The notes: generated from the sequence alone by a model not told the origin. A stretch of DNA of 64,000 nt from Oceanospirillaceae bacterium (GCA_024640955.1 JAHEDZ010000010.1:1-64000); one strand, 5' to 3'. Counted from the first letter of the stretch, positions 9,881 to 21,152 are shown. A program made the numbers and translations.

Positions 9881-10476
9881 AGGTTTGACTCCAGAAGACG
9901 CTGTGCTCGCTCTGCCTTTGAGACGGTAGAGATCTGCAGATCGATCTCGCCCTTCAGCAACTCTGCAAGTGCCAGCAAGCCGCTCGTAGCTCCGGACTTG
10001 AGTTCTAACTCCACTTCAGAGATCGGCATACGCTTGGGTGCCGCAAATATCTCACCCTGATCGAGCGCCACCTCGACACAAGCCCCCTGATAATCGATCA
10101 GCCAGGCTGTACGCTTAAAGTCGGTGGTGAACAGTGGCTTGAGTGCAGCCCCGTTAATCTGTGAAGGAAGCTGCTCTCGCGCCAAATCGATATTCAACTC
10201 ACTACTCGGAAGCTCCCACTCCCACTCACCACGGGTACTAATTCCGTTCGAATCCACCACTCCCGCACTCTTCAAGGTCTGAATCCACTGATTGCCGGCG
10301 CGGCGGACACGCAGGGCAACACGCGCCTGCTTTAACTCTTGCTGCGGCGTATCGTAGTAGCAGTTTGCCAACATCAAAGAGCTTGCGGGCTCCCAGCCCT
10401 TCGAATGCATCACTGCTATAAATTTGGAGCTATCCTCTGGGGCAATCTCCATTTTCAACTCTAGCTCTGCCGCCAT
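9877..10476 (-). CDS. CYTH domain-containing protein (inorganic triphosphatase-like)
   Basis: 199 aa; ELELKMEI N-terminus typical of CYTH ExExK, conserved VALRVRRAGNQWIQTLKS; overlaps the asparaginase start. Confidence 0.8.
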   Translation of the reverse strand: MAAELELKMEIAPEDSSKFIAVMHSKGWEPASSLMLANCYYDTPQQELKQARVALRVRRAGNQWIQTLKSAGVVDSNGISTRGEWEWELPSSELNIDLAREQLPSQINGAALKPLFTTDFKRTAWLIDYQGACVEVALDQGEIFAAPKRMPISEVELELKSGATSGLLALAELLKGEIDLQISTVSKAERAQRLLESNL

Positions 10477-10650
10477 TACCTTTCCTAGTTCAGAACTTCA
10501 ATCAACCACAAGGTATTAAGCATATCATCAAGCGCTGTAATCCTGCTCGGGCAGCAGACTGAATAGCTGAGCTCTGCCCATGAACTCTGCCCGTGTAGCA
10601 ACTCTGCGACCCTTTTGGCATTATGCGGTTATATTCAGTTGGATTCTCCT

Positions 10651-11799
10651 ATGGCACAGCTACCTAACACGATCGATAAAATCAGGGCTCTGATCGGTTC
10701 TCCGTCCATCAGCTCGACCTCTCCTAAGTGGGATAGCTCGAACCTCGGCGTGATCGAGACCCTGCACGCCTGGCTCGAAGAGCTCGGGTTCAGTTGTGAA
10801 GTGATGCCTATTACAGGCGAACCGACAAAAGCGAATTTGATTGCGACTCTCGGGTCCGGTCCGGGCGGCCTAGTCCTATCTGGGCACACAGACACGGTGC
10901 CCTGTGACCCAGAGCTATGGAAATCCGATCCGTTCAAATTGAACGAGCGCGACAACAGGCTCTACGGCTTGGGCAGCTGCGATATGAAAGGCTTTATCGC
11001 ACTGGCAATCGAGGCGGCAAGCGCCTTTAAAGATACTCAACTCAAAGCGCCCCTTATCATCCTTGCCACGGCTGATGAAGAGTCATCGATGTCAGGTGCT
11101 CGCGCGCTGGTCGATGCTGGCAAACCTAAAGCGCGCGCTGCTGTTATTGGAGAGCCAACGGGGCTCAAACCGATCCGCATGCACAAAGGGATGATGATGG
11201 AAGCGGTGCGTATTGAGGGCCAAGCCGGTCACTCATCCGACCCGTCACTCGGCGCGAACGCGCTAGAGGCGATGCATGGAGTGATGAGCGAACTGCTAAG
11301 CATCCGCAATGAGCTGCAGAGCAACTACCAGAACGCCGGCTTCAAGGTCAACGTACCGACGATGAACTTTGGCTGCATCCACGGTGGCGATAACCCCAAC
11401 CGTATCTGCGGTCGCTGTGAGATGGAGTTTGATCTTCGGCCACTACCTGGCATGTCGATGGATAGCTTGCGCAATATGATTAGTGAGCGCTTACACCCAA
11501 TTGAAGCCAAGCATAACGTGCAGCTAACGACTCGGTCGCTCTTTCCGGGCATTCCACCCTATGAACAGATCGAAGCATCTGAACTGATTCGACAAGTGGA
11601 GAAGCTGACAGGGCATAGCGCAAACTCGGTCGCCTTTGGTACAGAAGCACCCTTCCTGCAGTCGCTTGGGATGGAGACCGTAGTACTGGGGCCCGGTTCG
11701 ATTGATCAAGCACATCAGCCCGATGAATTTCTGGCGCTGGATCAGATCAAGCCCACGCTTGAGCTGCTGCAGAACCTAATTAAACACTACTGCCTCTGA
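10651..11799 (+). CDS. argE: acetylornithine deacetylase
   Basis: 383 aa from ATG at 10651; M20 peptidase motifs GHTDTVP, GSCDMKGFIA, ADEESSMSGAR. Confidence 0.92.
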   Translation: MAQLPNTIDKIRALIGSPSISSTSPKWDSSNLGVIETLHAWLEELGFSCEVMPITGEPTKANLIATLGSGPGGLVLSGHTDTVPCDPELWKSDPFKLNERDNRLYGLGSCDMKGFIALAIEAASAFKDTQLKAPLIILATADEESSMSGARALVDAGKPKARAAVIGEPTGLKPIRMHKGMMMEAVRIEGQAGHSSDPSLGANALEAMHGVMSELLSIRNELQSNYQNAGFKVNVPTMNFGCIHGGDNPNRICGRCEMEFDLRPLPGMSMDSLRNMISERLHPIEAKHNVQLTTRSLFPGIPPYEQIEASELIRQVEKLTGHSANSVAFGTEAPFLQSLGMETVVLGPGSIDQAHQPDEFLALDQIKPTLELLQNLIKHYCL

Positions 11800-11811
11800 G
11801 GAGAGCGCGAA

Positions 11812-13146
11812 ATGAGTGACCAATACAGCTTTATCGACTGGTTCCGCCACTCCTCTCCCTACATCCATGCGCACCGGGGTAAGACCTTTGTGCTGATGTT
11901 GGGGGGCGAGGCGATAGAGCATGCCAACTTCCGTAATATCATTCACGACATCGCGCTGCTCAACAGCCTAGATATTCGCCTAGTGCTAGTGCACGGCGCC
12001 CGCAGTCAGATTGATGCGCGCCTTTCCCAGGCCGGTATTGATGTGCATCTGCACCACGACCAGCGTGTTACTGATAGCGCCAGCCTAAACTGCGTCGTTG
12101 AAGCGGTTGGCAGTGTACGTACCTATATCGAAGCGCAACTCTCTATGGGGTTGGCAAATACGCCTATGCACGGTGCCGGAATCCGTGTGGCTAGTGGTAA
12201 TCACATTATCGCCAAGCCGCTTGGTGTGCTGGATGGTGTCGATATGGGTCACACAGGTGAGCTGCGCCGCGTTGATGCCGATGCGATCGAGCGCCAACTT
12301 CAACAGGACAATGTGGTGCTAATCTCCAACCTTGGCTACTCACCCACTGGAGAGATCTTCAACCTCCCATCTGAAGAGGTCGCTGTGGGCGTTGCCAACG
12401 CGATGAATGCAGACAAGCTAATTCTATTTGGCGCTCAAGAGGGGATCACCGACAGTCATGGCGAACTACGGACCGAACTCCTGGCAGCCACGGCCAAACG
12501 GTTAGTAAGTCATTACTTTTCCCGTCATGAAGACCCGTCTCAGCCATATACCGAGACGGCCTGTCTTCTTGCTGCGGCGGCCGATGCCTGTGACCTTGGA
12601 ATTCCGCGTTGTCATCTGGTTAGCTACAAAGAGGACGGCGCCCTTCTCACTGAGCTCTTCACCCGTGACGGTACCGGCACGATGATCAGTAAAGAGTCTT
12701 ATGAGCAGGTGCGGCCGGCTACAATAGAGGATGTAGGCGGCATTATTGAGGTGATTGCGCCGTTTGAGGAGCGCGGCGTTCTGGTACGCCGCTCGCGCGA
12801 GCTACTGGAGGCCGAAATAGAGCAGTTCTCGGTTGTTGAGCGTGACTCTGTCATCATCGGCTGTGCTGCACTCTACCCCTTTGCTGACGAGGCGGTTGGC
12901 GAGCTTGCCTGCGTTGCAATCGATGATGACTATCGAGGCGGAAACCGTGGTGAGCTGCTGCTGGCGCATGTCGAGCAGCGGGCCAACGAGCAGGGGCTAA
13001 AAAAGCTGTTTGTGCTAACAACGCGCACAGCGCACTGGTTCCAGGAGCGGGGATTCGCTGAGCAGTCCCTTGATTCGTTGCCAGGCCAGCGTAAAGCGCT
13101 CTACAACTTCCAACGCAACTCGAAGGTGTTCTTCAAACAGCTCTAA
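11812..13146 (+). CDS. argA: amino-acid N-acetyltransferase (N-acetylglutamate synthase)
   Basis: 444 aa; kinase-like domain plus C-terminal GNAT domain (ACVAIDDDYRGGNRGELLLAHVE). Confidence 0.93.
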   Translation: MSDQYSFIDWFRHSSPYIHAHRGKTFVLMLGGEAIEHANFRNIIHDIALLNSLDIRLVLVHGARSQIDARLSQAGIDVHLHHDQRVTDSASLNCVVEAVGSVRTYIEAQLSMGLANTPMHGAGIRVASGNHIIAKPLGVLDGVDMGHTGELRRVDADAIERQLQQDNVVLISNLGYSPTGEIFNLPSEEVAVGVANAMNADKLILFGAQEGITDSHGELRTELLAATAKRLVSHYFSRHEDPSQPYTETACLLAAAADACDLGIPRCHLVSYKEDGALLTELFTRDGTGTMISKESYEQVRPATIEDVGGIIEVIAPFEERGVLVRRSRELLEAEIEQFSVVERDSVIIGCAALYPFADEAVGELACVAIDDDYRGGNRGELLLAHVEQRANEQGLKKLFVLTTRTAHWFQERGFAEQSLDSLPGQRKALYNFQRNSKVFFKQL

Positions 13147-13163
13147 CTCGATGCTCTGAGAGA

Positions 13164-14549
13164 CTAGGGGAGCAGCACACGGAACTCAGCGCCGCCAAGC
13201 GTCGAGGTTCCGACTTCGAGTGCACCCTTGTAACTACTGAGGATATCGGCACAGACAGCTAGCCCGATTCCCTGCCCCGGTGTGGAGGTATCGAGACGCG
13301 CGCCCCGCTCGAGGATTGTAAGACGCTCTGCGCTACCAACACCGGGCCCATCATCGCCAATCAGCAGCAACAGACCGTTGTCATCCTCATAAGCCGCGAT
13401 CGAGACGCGAGATTTACCGTATTTGAAAGCGTTCTCTAATAGGTTACCTAGCAACTCCATCAGATCACGCTCGTCCCCGGGGAAGCTCTTTTCGGTTAGG
13501 CCCTCAATCTCAACCTCTATGCCTTTTGAGCCATAGACCTTAGAGAGCGCGCCACAGATGCGCTCTACCGCAGCAGCGATCGGCACGGTATTAGCTAAGC
13601 GACTATCTTTGCTCTTCACAGCACGACTGAGCTGATACTGCACAATCTGCGACATACGATCCGCCTGCTCATCAATCAAGCGCTCATAAGTCTCTAAGGT
13701 GTGCTGCTCACTCGCCGCGCCTTTAATCACGGCAATCGGGGTTTTAAGGCTGTGTGCCAAATCCGCCAGCGTATTGCGATAGCGCTCACGCTGCAGACGC
13801 TCGGTATCGATAAGACGATTGAGGTTGCGCGTAACCGGCTCCACTTCCTTCGGGTAACTCCCCTTTAGTGCCTCTGCGTCACCCTTCTCGATACCTGAGA
13901 TCTCATCCGCCAGCCCCTTGAGCGGCTTCAGGCCCCAGCGCAGAATCAAATACTGCAACACCAGCGCTAGGAGATAGACAGCGAAAAGCCAACCCCAGAG
14001 CTGCGTCTGGAAGGTGATCAGCTCCTCCATTGCTCGGTTATCACTATTGAGTATTGCGATTAAGTACTTATATTCCGAACCATCAATATCCCATATCAAT
14101 GGGTAGACATAGAGGAATGTATTTTCATTTTTGCGGTGCGTAAAGCGGCTTGTGCCCGGTTCTGGTTGAATCTCTGCAATCTGGGCGATCAGATCATCTT
14201 CTATCAGTGTGCTCGATTCAGAACGCCACTTGAGCTCGCCGGCAGCGTCAAATACCATCGCAGAGAGCCCAGACTGCACCTGTGAGAAGCGCGGCTCTTG
14301 CAGCGTGCGGGGCAGTACCAACTCGCTCTCAATAAACTCAGCTGAACCCAGCAGAGCATAGGTGTGCAGGCGTGCTTGAGACTCCTCAGAGGTCAGTAGC
14401 GTCGTTTCAAAGGCGCGCTGCAGAGCTGCACCAGCAAAAATGGTCAGGATCGGTAGCAGTATCATCGAAGCCCAGAGCAGACGACCTCTAAGCGATCCTG
14501 GCACCGGCAGCAGAGAGACCAGTCGTTTAGTGAGTTGCTTCCAGCGCAA
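13164..14549 (-). CDS. PhoQ-like sensor histidine kinase
   Basis: 461 aa; two TM segments, DLAHSLKTPIAVIKG H-box, LGNLLENAFKYGKS, GDDGPGVG, GQGIGLAV. Confidence 0.88.
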   Translation of the reverse strand: MRWKQLTKRLVSLLPVPGSLRGRLLWASMILLPILTIFAGAALQRAFETTLLTSEESQARLHTYALLGSAEFIESELVLPRTLQEPRFSQVQSGLSAMVFDAAGELKWRSESSTLIEDDLIAQIAEIQPEPGTSRFTHRKNENTFLYVYPLIWDIDGSEYKYLIAILNSDNRAMEELITFQTQLWGWLFAVYLLALVLQYLILRWGLKPLKGLADEISGIEKGDAEALKGSYPKEVEPVTRNLNRLIDTERLQRERYRNTLADLAHSLKTPIAVIKGAASEQHTLETYERLIDEQADRMSQIVQYQLSRAVKSKDSRLANTVPIAAAVERICGALSKVYGSKGIEVEIEGLTEKSFPGDERDLMELLGNLLENAFKYGKSRVSIAAYEDDNGLLLLIGDDGPGVGSAERLTILERGARLDTSTPGQGIGLAVCADILSSYKGALEVGTSTLGGAEFRVLLP

Positions 14550-15207
14550 AGCGGTATCCCAAGCCTCTGACCGTCAATATAGGGTTTAGAGTCTGATCCG
14601 GGTCGAGTTTCTGACGTAGTCGGCGGATAAACACCTCCAGTACGTTAGAGTCGCGATCATAATCCTGGTGATAGAGGTGCTCTGTCAGCTCCGATTTGGA
14701 GATAGTTTGGCCGGCGTGCAGCATCAGATACTCGAGCGTGCGGTATTCGTAGCTAGTCAGCTTGATCTCAGAGTCGTTGACTGAGACCGAACGAGCTGTG
14801 GTATCGAGGGTGACCGGGCCAAAGCTCATCTGTGGCTTGGCGTGACCCGCAGCGCGACGCAGCAGAGCATTAACTCGGGCGGTTAGCTCTTCGATGTGGA
14901 AAGGTTTAACCAGATAATCATCAGCACCTGCCTCGAGCCCCTCAACCTTATCCTGCCAGTCACCGCGGGCAGTTAGTATCAATACCGGCAAATCGCGCTG
15001 AGCGCTACGCCAAGCTCGAATCACTTCAAGCCCTGAACGCCCGGGCAACCCTATATCCACGATCGCCAGATCAAACTCATACTCAGTGCCAAGGTAAACA
15101 GCCTCATCACCATCGCCACACTCCTCAACGGTGTAGCTACGGCTGTGTAAGTTAGCTACGAGTTGACGGCGCAGATCAGGATCGTCTTCAACGATTAGAA
15201 TTTTCAC
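14527..15207 (-). CDS. PhoP-like OmpR-family response regulator
   Basis: 226 aa; receiver plus winged-helix DNA-binding domain; overlaps the kinase gene. Confidence 0.9.
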   Translation of the reverse strand: MKILIVEDDPDLRRQLVANLHSRSYTVEECGDGDEAVYLGTEYEFDLAIVDIGLPGRSGLEVIRAWRSAQRDLPVLILTARGDWQDKVEGLEAGADDYLVKPFHIEELTARVNALLRRAAGHAKPQMSFGPVTLDTTARSVSVNDSEIKLTSYEYRTLEYLMLHAGQTISKSELTEHLYHQDYDRDSNVLEVFIRRLRQKLDPDQTLNPILTVRGLGYRFALEATH

Positions 15208-15806
15208 TCGACCGCCTCCTTCGCTGCTTCTTGTTTGGCAGGCAAGACAGGCGCATCGGCAAGGGGTTCAGTCTCTGACTCTGAGGCTGGCTCAGATGCA
15301 GTGACTGTTTCAGCCGGCCCTGTCACAGCGTCCACAGCCTCAGTTTCATTGGCCGTCGCAGCGACTTGAGCTTCAATCGGCTTGATAATTTCACCGTTGG
15401 CAGCATCGATCACCACATCTCTTACCCGGCCATCATTAACAACACGGATATGGAAATGGATACCCATCTCATCCTCAACCTGCTCCGCCTTTAGCACTTC
15501 GCCGCCAAAGGCTGCCACAGCAATATCGGCTGCCGCTTTGATGTCGAAAGGTAGTTGGGTCGCAGCGGGCGCCTCCTCTTCAGAGATAACTGAAGCATCA
15601 ACACCTTCAGCAGCCTCCTCTAGAGGAACCTCCTCCTTGGGGGCCTCAGCCTCCTCAGACTGCATCGCTTGCGCGCTGTTTTGGGATACCGGCTCAACGG
15701 CCGCACTCTCCTGCACCGTCGCCTTATCTACGTCGGCAGCATAACTCACAGGTACGAGTGCCAGAGTAATCAGCGCAATTAGGGCTGCGCGTTGGGAATC
15801 AATCAA
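15204..15806 (-). CDS. PepSY domain-containing exported protein, TTG start
   Basis: 200 aa; signal peptide, FDIKAAADIAVAAFGGEVLKAEQVEDEMGIHFHIRVVNDGRVRDVVIDAANGEII; start codon TTG preceded by GGAGGA. Confidence 0.75.
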   Translation of the reverse strand: MIDSQRAALIALITLALVPVSYAADVDKATVQESAAVEPVSQNSAQAMQSEEAEAPKEEVPLEEAAEGVDASVISEEEAPAATQLPFDIKAAADIAVAAFGGEVLKAEQVEDEMGIHFHIRVVNDGRVRDVVIDAANGEIIKPIEAQVAATANETEAVDAVTGPAETVTASEPASESETEPLADAPVLPAKQEAAKEAVE

Positions 15807-16011
15807 CCCGTCCTCCGGACAAAAAACTATGTATATCCTGCAAGATTAAACTAACGCAAATGAATTGGAAATTAACCACCCCGGATAATGAAATGACCAA
15901 CCAGGTTCAACGCCGTGCGCCCTCCCTTCGAGTCGAACTCTTCTGATATACTCTCACGACTAAAGTTTGCATTGATGCTCACGTATGGGCGGACAATTAG
16001 AGAGAAATAAC

Positions 16012-17844
16012 ATGCCACAATATCGCTCAAAGACCTCAACTGCGGGTCGTAATATGGCTGGTGCACGTGCCCTGTGGCGTGCAACCGGCATGAAGGATGA
16101 TGATTTTCATAAGCCAATTATCGCTGTTTCAAATTCGTTCACCCAGTTTGTACCCGGTCATGTGCACCTCAAAGACATGGGCCAGCTGGTTGCACGTGAG
16201 ATCGAACGTGCAGGCGGTGTAGCCAAAGAGTTCAACACCATCGCGGTCGATGACGGTATCGCAATGGGCCACGACGGCATGCTCTACTCATTGCCGAGCC
16301 GCGACATCATCGCTGACTCGGTTGAGTACATGGTTAACGCGCACTGTGCCGATGCCATCGTCTGTATCTCCAACTGTGACAAGATCACACCAGGAATGCT
16401 AATGGCCTCAATGCGCCTCAACATCCCTGTCATCTTCGTGACTGGCGGCCCAATGGAAGCGGGTAAGACCAAACTGGCCGAGCATAAGCTCGACCTAGTC
16501 GATGCTATGGTTATGGCTGCAGATCCGAACGCAACCGACGAGCAAGTTGACGCAGTAGAGCGTTCAGCCTGCCCTACCTGTGGTTCATGTTCGGGTATGT
16601 TCACTGCCAACTCAATGAACTGTCTGGCAGAGGCGTTGGGTCTGGCACTTCCGGGTAACGGTACTGTGGTTGCAACTCACGCAGACCGTGAAGGCCTGTT
16701 CCTCGAAGCCGGTCGTCGCATCGTCGAGATGGCGAAGGACTACTACGAGAACGACAACGAAATGATCCTGCCACGCAGCGTCGGCTTCAAAGCGTTCGAA
16801 AATGCTATCACCCTCGATATCGCAATGGGCGGCTCAACCAACACTATCCTGCACCTACTGGCAATCGCTCAGGAAGCAGAGATCGACTTCACGCTGGCTG
16901 ATATCGACCGCATGTCACGCGAAGTACCGCAACTGTGTAAAGTGGCGCCAAATACTCCGAAATACCATATTGAAGATGTGCACCGAGCCGGCGGCATCAT
17001 GGCGATTCTAGGCGAGCTCGACCGTGCGGGTAAGCTTCACACCGACGTACCTTCAGTCGCGGGTGCCAACATGGGCGAAGTCCTGGATAAGTGGGACATC
17101 ATGCGTAACCCATCGCCTGAAGTGGTGGAGTTCTACAAAGCAGGTCCTGCCGGTATTCCAACACAGATCGCGTTCAGCCAGTCAACGCGTTGGCCATCAC
17201 TCGATGGTGACCGCGAGAACGGCTGTATCCGCTCTATCGAGCACGCTTTCTCACTCGAAGGTGGTCTAGCTGTACTGTTTGGCAACCTGGCTGAAGATGG
17301 CTGTGTTGTTAAAACAGCGGGGGTAGATGAATCGATCCTCGTATTTGAGGGCCCTGCACACGTAACCGAGTCACAAGATGAAGCGGTTGATCACATCCTT
17401 AATGATCAGGTGAAGGCTGGCGACGTTGTGATCGTGCGCTACGAAGGCCCGAAAGGCGGTCCGGGTATGCAGGAGATGCTCTACCCGACGTCTTACATCA
17501 AGTCTAAAGGCCTAGGTAAATCCTGTGCGCTGCTGACCGACGGTCGCTTCTCTGGTGGTACCTCTGGCCTCTCAATCGGCCACGCCTCTCCAGAAGCAGC
17601 CGGCGGCGGTAACATCGGCCTCGTGCGCGATGGCGATTTGATTCGTATCGATATTCCGGCGCGCAAGATTGATGTACTGCTATCAGACGAAGAGCTAGCT
17701 GCTCGTCGTGCAGAGCAAGACAAGATTGGTTGGAAACCTGCTAAAGAGCGTCCACGCAAGGTCTCTGCCGCACTCAAAGCCTATGCGAAGCTGACTACTG
17801 CCGCAGACAAAGGCGCCGTACGCGATCTGTCACAACTAGATTAA
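16012..17844 (+). CDS. ilvD: dihydroxy-acid dehydratase
   Basis: 611 aa from ATG at 16012; [18 protein letters not shown] and [19 protein letters not shown] motifs. Confidence 0.97.
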   Translation: MPQYRSKTSTAGRNMAGARALWRATGMKDDDFHKPIIAVSNSFTQFVPGHVHLKDMGQLVAREIERAGGVAKEFNTIAVDDGIAMGHDGMLYSLPSRDIIADSVEYMVNAHCADAIVCISNCDKITPGMLMASMRLNIPVIFVTGGPMEAGKTKLAEHKLDLVDAMVMAADPNATDEQVDAVERSACPTCGSCSGMFTANSMNCLAEALGLALPGNGTVVATHADREGLFLEAGRRIVEMAKDYYENDNEMILPRSVGFKAFENAITLDIAMGGSTNTILHLLAIAQEAEIDFTLADIDRMSREVPQLCKVAPNTPKYHIEDVHRAGGIMAILGELDRAGKLHTDVPSVAGANMGEVLDKWDIMRNPSPEVVEFYKAGPAGIPTQIAFSQSTRWPSLDGDRENGCIRSIEHAFSLEGGLAVLFGNLAEDGCVVKTAGVDESILVFEGPAHVTESQDEAVDHILNDQVKAGDVVIVRYEGPKGGPGMQEMLYPTSYIKSKGLGKSCALLTDGRFSGGTSGLSIGHASPEAAGGGNIGLVRDGDLIRIDIPARKIDVLLSDEELAARRAEQDKIGWKPAKERPRKVSAALKAYAKLTTAADKGAVRDLSQLD

Positions 17845-17893
17845 TCCGGTACAAGGCATCTACGCAAAGCGTATGTTGCCGAATAACACCACC

Positions 17894-17922
17894 AAAGCCC
17901 TGCCATCGTGCAGGGCTTTTTG
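17894..17922 (+). terminator. Rho-independent terminator after ilvD
   Basis: AAAGCCCTGC CATC GTGCAGGGCTTTTT. Confidence 0.85.
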
Positions 17923-17930
17923 TTTGGGGC

Positions 17931-19295
17931 TCAGTTAAGAATCGGCAGACTAAGCGTAATACTTGCGCCCTCGGCAACCTCGTCAATTTTCACCGAGCCA
18001 CCATTTTTTTCTGCTGCACTGACAGCAATAGAGAGGCCCAATCCACTCCCGGCAGCCGGCTGTAACTGCCCAAATCGACTGAAGACTCTCTCTGCATCCT
18101 TTGGTGTTAAAGAGGCACCATTATCTTTGACTCGCAGGCAGACCAGCTCCTGATGTTGAAAGGTCTCGACCGATACACGAGAAAGGTTCTCCCCCCCATG
18201 CTTACAAGCGTTATCAATAAGGTTGCGCAACGCCTCACCAATAGCGACTTGATCGACAAAACAGAAGAGCGGCTTCTGCGACTGAATAAACTCGAAATCG
18301 ACGCCTTCTTTCATGATATCCGGCGCCATATCCTGACACACTGAAAAAACTATTTCGTTGAGATCAACACGCTCTGCTCGCTCTAGCGCTCCCAAGCTAT
18401 CAATACGTTCTAGCGATAAAAGTTGTTGTGATACACGTAAACCCTGACGCGCGGCTTTTCTAAGCTCTTTCAGTCTGACCCTACGATCATCTTCTGTCCG
18501 AGCCTCAGCTAAGGTGCTGACCAACGCATGGACTGCTGCCGCTGGATTTCTCAACTGATGAGCGGCATCTGATACGAAGATATGTTGTTGTTCCAGACTC
18601 TGTTCCAGCTGCAACAAGAGGTCGTTCAATAGGCGTATAGTCTCATCAAGCTCAGCAGGCACCGTTGCTGTTATTGGTGTGAGATCGTTGGCAGATCTCC
18701 TTGAGAGCTCTCGTTCAATTTTGATCAGAGGCCGAAGCCCTCGCCTCACTGCAAACCATACAACTATCCCAAGCACAGATATTAAGACGAAAAAGAGCGC
18801 AATCGTGCGCAGTGCCAATTCGGTTTGAAGAGCGCTCCGTGACTCCATACTTTGCCACACAGTGACTATATAAGACTGCCGTCGACCGTCGAACAACGCA
18901 CTGCTTTTGAGGGCTACAACCCTCACAGCCTCGCCACGATACTGAGCCTGTGCATAGATCGGTTCGCCCTGTTCTAACGCACCGTAGTCAAGATCAGCTG
19001 GCGGATAGGCATACCCAGTAAGATGAGCGCCGCCTGCCTCCGCGACATGGTAAAAAACCTCTCCGCCTACCGCATTGGTGATTATATCTCTGGTGGCTTC
19101 CGAGATGAAATCACCAGACAGTGTGGCGGTGTCTCTGCTAATAGCTATCGCTGTAGAGAATAGCGTACGGTCCGAGAGAGTTTTTGCAGTGTCGCTATCA
19201 TACTGGTAACGCCATACGCCTAGCGCTACAGAAAGCAAAGTGAGCGGCAGAGTAATCATAACCACAAGGCGTGATCGCAACGAGGTAAGCCGCAT
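17931..19295 (-). CDS. tctE: TctE-like sensor histidine kinase
   Basis: 454 aa; SDAAHQLRNPAAAVHALVSTLAEA H-box, N-terminal TctE-like sensor; next to a TctC/TctA locus. Confidence 0.8.
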   Translation of the reverse strand: MRLTSLRSRLVVMITLPLTLLSVALGVWRYQYDSDTAKTLSDRTLFSTAIAISRDTATLSGDFISEATRDIITNAVGGEVFYHVAEAGGAHLTGYAYPPADLDYGALEQGEPIYAQAQYRGEAVRVVALKSSALFDGRRQSYIVTVWQSMESRSALQTELALRTIALFFVLISVLGIVVWFAVRRGLRPLIKIERELSRRSANDLTPITATVPAELDETIRLLNDLLLQLEQSLEQQHIFVSDAAHQLRNPAAAVHALVSTLAEARTEDDRRVRLKELRKAARQGLRVSQQLLSLERIDSLGALERAERVDLNEIVFSVCQDMAPDIMKEGVDFEFIQSQKPLFCFVDQVAIGEALRNLIDNACKHGGENLSRVSVETFQHQELVCLRVKDNGASLTPKDAERVFSRFGQLQPAAGSGLGLSIAVSAAEKNGGSVKIDEVAEGASITLSLPILN

Positions 19296-19976
19296 CTAAG
19301 TTTCGAGCTCCAGCATATACCCCAAACCCCTGGCCGTGCGAATCAGAACACCGCTCCCTTTCAGCCGAGCTCGTAGCCGGGAGACAAAGGGCTCAATGGC
19401 GTTATCCTCAACATCAGCACCGACACCATATATATGGTCGATTAATTGACCTTTAGAAACGAGTCGGCCGCGCGAATCAAGCAAGCATTCGAGCAACGCG
19501 GTCTCTTTTCGAGGAACGTCTAGTAGCTGCTGATCGATATAAACCTGGCGGCTCCCTTTATCAAATGTGAGCCTGCCATACTCCTCACGAGGGACGAGGA
19601 TCTGGCGCTGTCGACGCAGGAGTGCGCGAATACGAGCTTCGAGCTCGTCCATTTCAAAAGGTTTAGTTAGATAGTCGTCTGCGCCTCGATCCAGCCCGAA
19701 AATTCTGTCAGACATATCGGCTCGTGCTGTTACCATAATCACAGGTGCGGTGATGCCCTTTGATCTCAAACTACTTAAAACGTCAAAGCCGTTCTTACCC
19801 GGTAGATTGGCGTCCAGCACAATAAGATCGCTGCCCTCACGCAAAATAAATGCCTCCGCGACGCTTCCATCCGGAAGCAAATCAACTGCATGACCGCGGT
19901 CACGAAGCCGAAAAGCGATTGCATTGGCTAGAGCCTCGTTGTCTTCAACTACTGAAATTCGCATGTAATCTCGCAA
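19296..19976 (-). CDS. tctD: TctD-like response regulator
   Basis: 226 aa; receiver and OmpR winged helix (MRISVVEDNEALANAIAFRLRDRGHAVDLL). Confidence 0.8.
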   Translation of the reverse strand: MRDYMRISVVEDNEALANAIAFRLRDRGHAVDLLPDGSVAEAFILREGSDLIVLDANLPGKNGFDVLSSLRSKGITAPVIMVTARADMSDRIFGLDRGADDYLTKPFEMDELEARIRALLRRQRQILVPREEYGRLTFDKGSRQVYIDQQLLDVPRKETALLECLLDSRGRLVSKGQLIDHIYGVGADVEDNAIEPFVSRLRARLKGSGVLIRTARGLGYMLELET

Positions 19977-20066
19977 GCTTTACGCAAGGTTTTGTCTTTA
20001 GTATCCGGAAGTGTAAGCAAGTTTATGCAGACAACTCACATAAAGATAATACTAGGAGTATCTATC

Positions 20067-21152
20067 ATGAAGCTATCCAAGCTTAAAGTTGCACTCACAG
20101 CGGGTATCGCCGCGGCAGCAATCTCAACCTCAGCAGCAGCTGTCGATTTCAGCGGTAAAACGATCGAGTGGATCATTCCATTTTCGGAAACTGGCGGCTC
20201 AGCGAAGTGGGCTAACTTCTTTGCACCACTACTCGCCGATGAACTCCCCGGTAACCCTACCGTGGTTGTTAAGTTTATGCCTGGCGCTGGTTCCACAAAA
20301 GGTGCGAACTGGTTCCAAGACCAGAAGCACAATGACGGCACCCTGCTGTTCGGTACTTCAGGATCAACGCAGTTCCCATACTTGCTAGACGATCCTCGAG
20401 TACGCTACGAATACAACGATTGGACGCCAGTAATGGCTTCAGGTACCGGTGGCGTAGCCTACCTAAATGCCGAAGACGGTAAAAAGTTTGACGGCTCAGC
20501 AAATAACCTACAGGGGGCTGAGTTCATCTATGGCAGCCAAGGCGCGACGCGTCTGGACTTGGTACCGCTGCTTGCTTGGAAAATGCTTGGCTTAAACGTT
20601 GAGCCTGTTTTTGGTATCAAAGGTCGTGGCGATGGTCGCCTTATGTTCGAGCGTGGCGAAGCAACAATTGACTACCAGACCTCCTCATCTTACCTCAAAG
20701 GTTCTGCGCCATTAGTTGAGGCAGGTACAGCCGTACCGATGATGTCATGGGGCGCGCTCAATGCAAACGGAGAGATCGTTCGTGATCCAACCTTCCCAGA
20801 TATGCCGACATTCAAAGAAGTCTGTGAGGCTACAAACGGTTGCGAAACATCCGGCGATACTTGGGACGCGTGGAAAGCGTTTTTCGTTTCTGGTTTCCCA
20901 GTGCAGAAACTTGCTTTCCTGCCCACTGGAACTCCGCAGGACGTAGTGGATGCATATTCGAAAGCTTTCGATGCAGTGCGCTCACGTGCTGACTTCCCTG
21001 AAATTGCAGCTGCCCGAGTTGGCAAATACGATGTCTTCGTTGGTGCCGGTGCTACGACAGCGCTGAAAACAGCAACCTCGGTACCGGAGTCTGCTAAGTC
21101 ATTCGTGAAGAACTGGCTGAAAGAAGATTACGGCGTAGACCTGTCTCAGTAA
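20067..21152 (+). CDS. TctC-like tripartite tricarboxylate transporter substrate-binding protein
   Basis: 362 aa from ATG at 20067 (AGGAG SD); signal peptide and Bug/TctC-like fold (GKTIEWIIPFSETGGSAKWANFFAPLLADELPGNPTVVVKFMPGAGS). Confidence 0.85.
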   Translation: MKLSKLKVALTAGIAAAAISTSAAAVDFSGKTIEWIIPFSETGGSAKWANFFAPLLADELPGNPTVVVKFMPGAGSTKGANWFQDQKHNDGTLLFGTSGSTQFPYLLDDPRVRYEYNDWTPVMASGTGGVAYLNAEDGKKFDGSANNLQGAEFIYGSQGATRLDLVPLLAWKMLGLNVEPVFGIKGRGDGRLMFERGEATIDYQTSSSYLKGSAPLVEAGTAVPMMSWGALNANGEIVRDPTFPDMPTFKEVCEATNGCETSGDTWDAWKAFFVSGFPVQKLAFLPTGTPQDVVDAYSKAFDAVRSRADFPEIAAARVGKYDVFVGAGATTALKTATSVPESAKSFVKNWLKEDYGVDLSQ

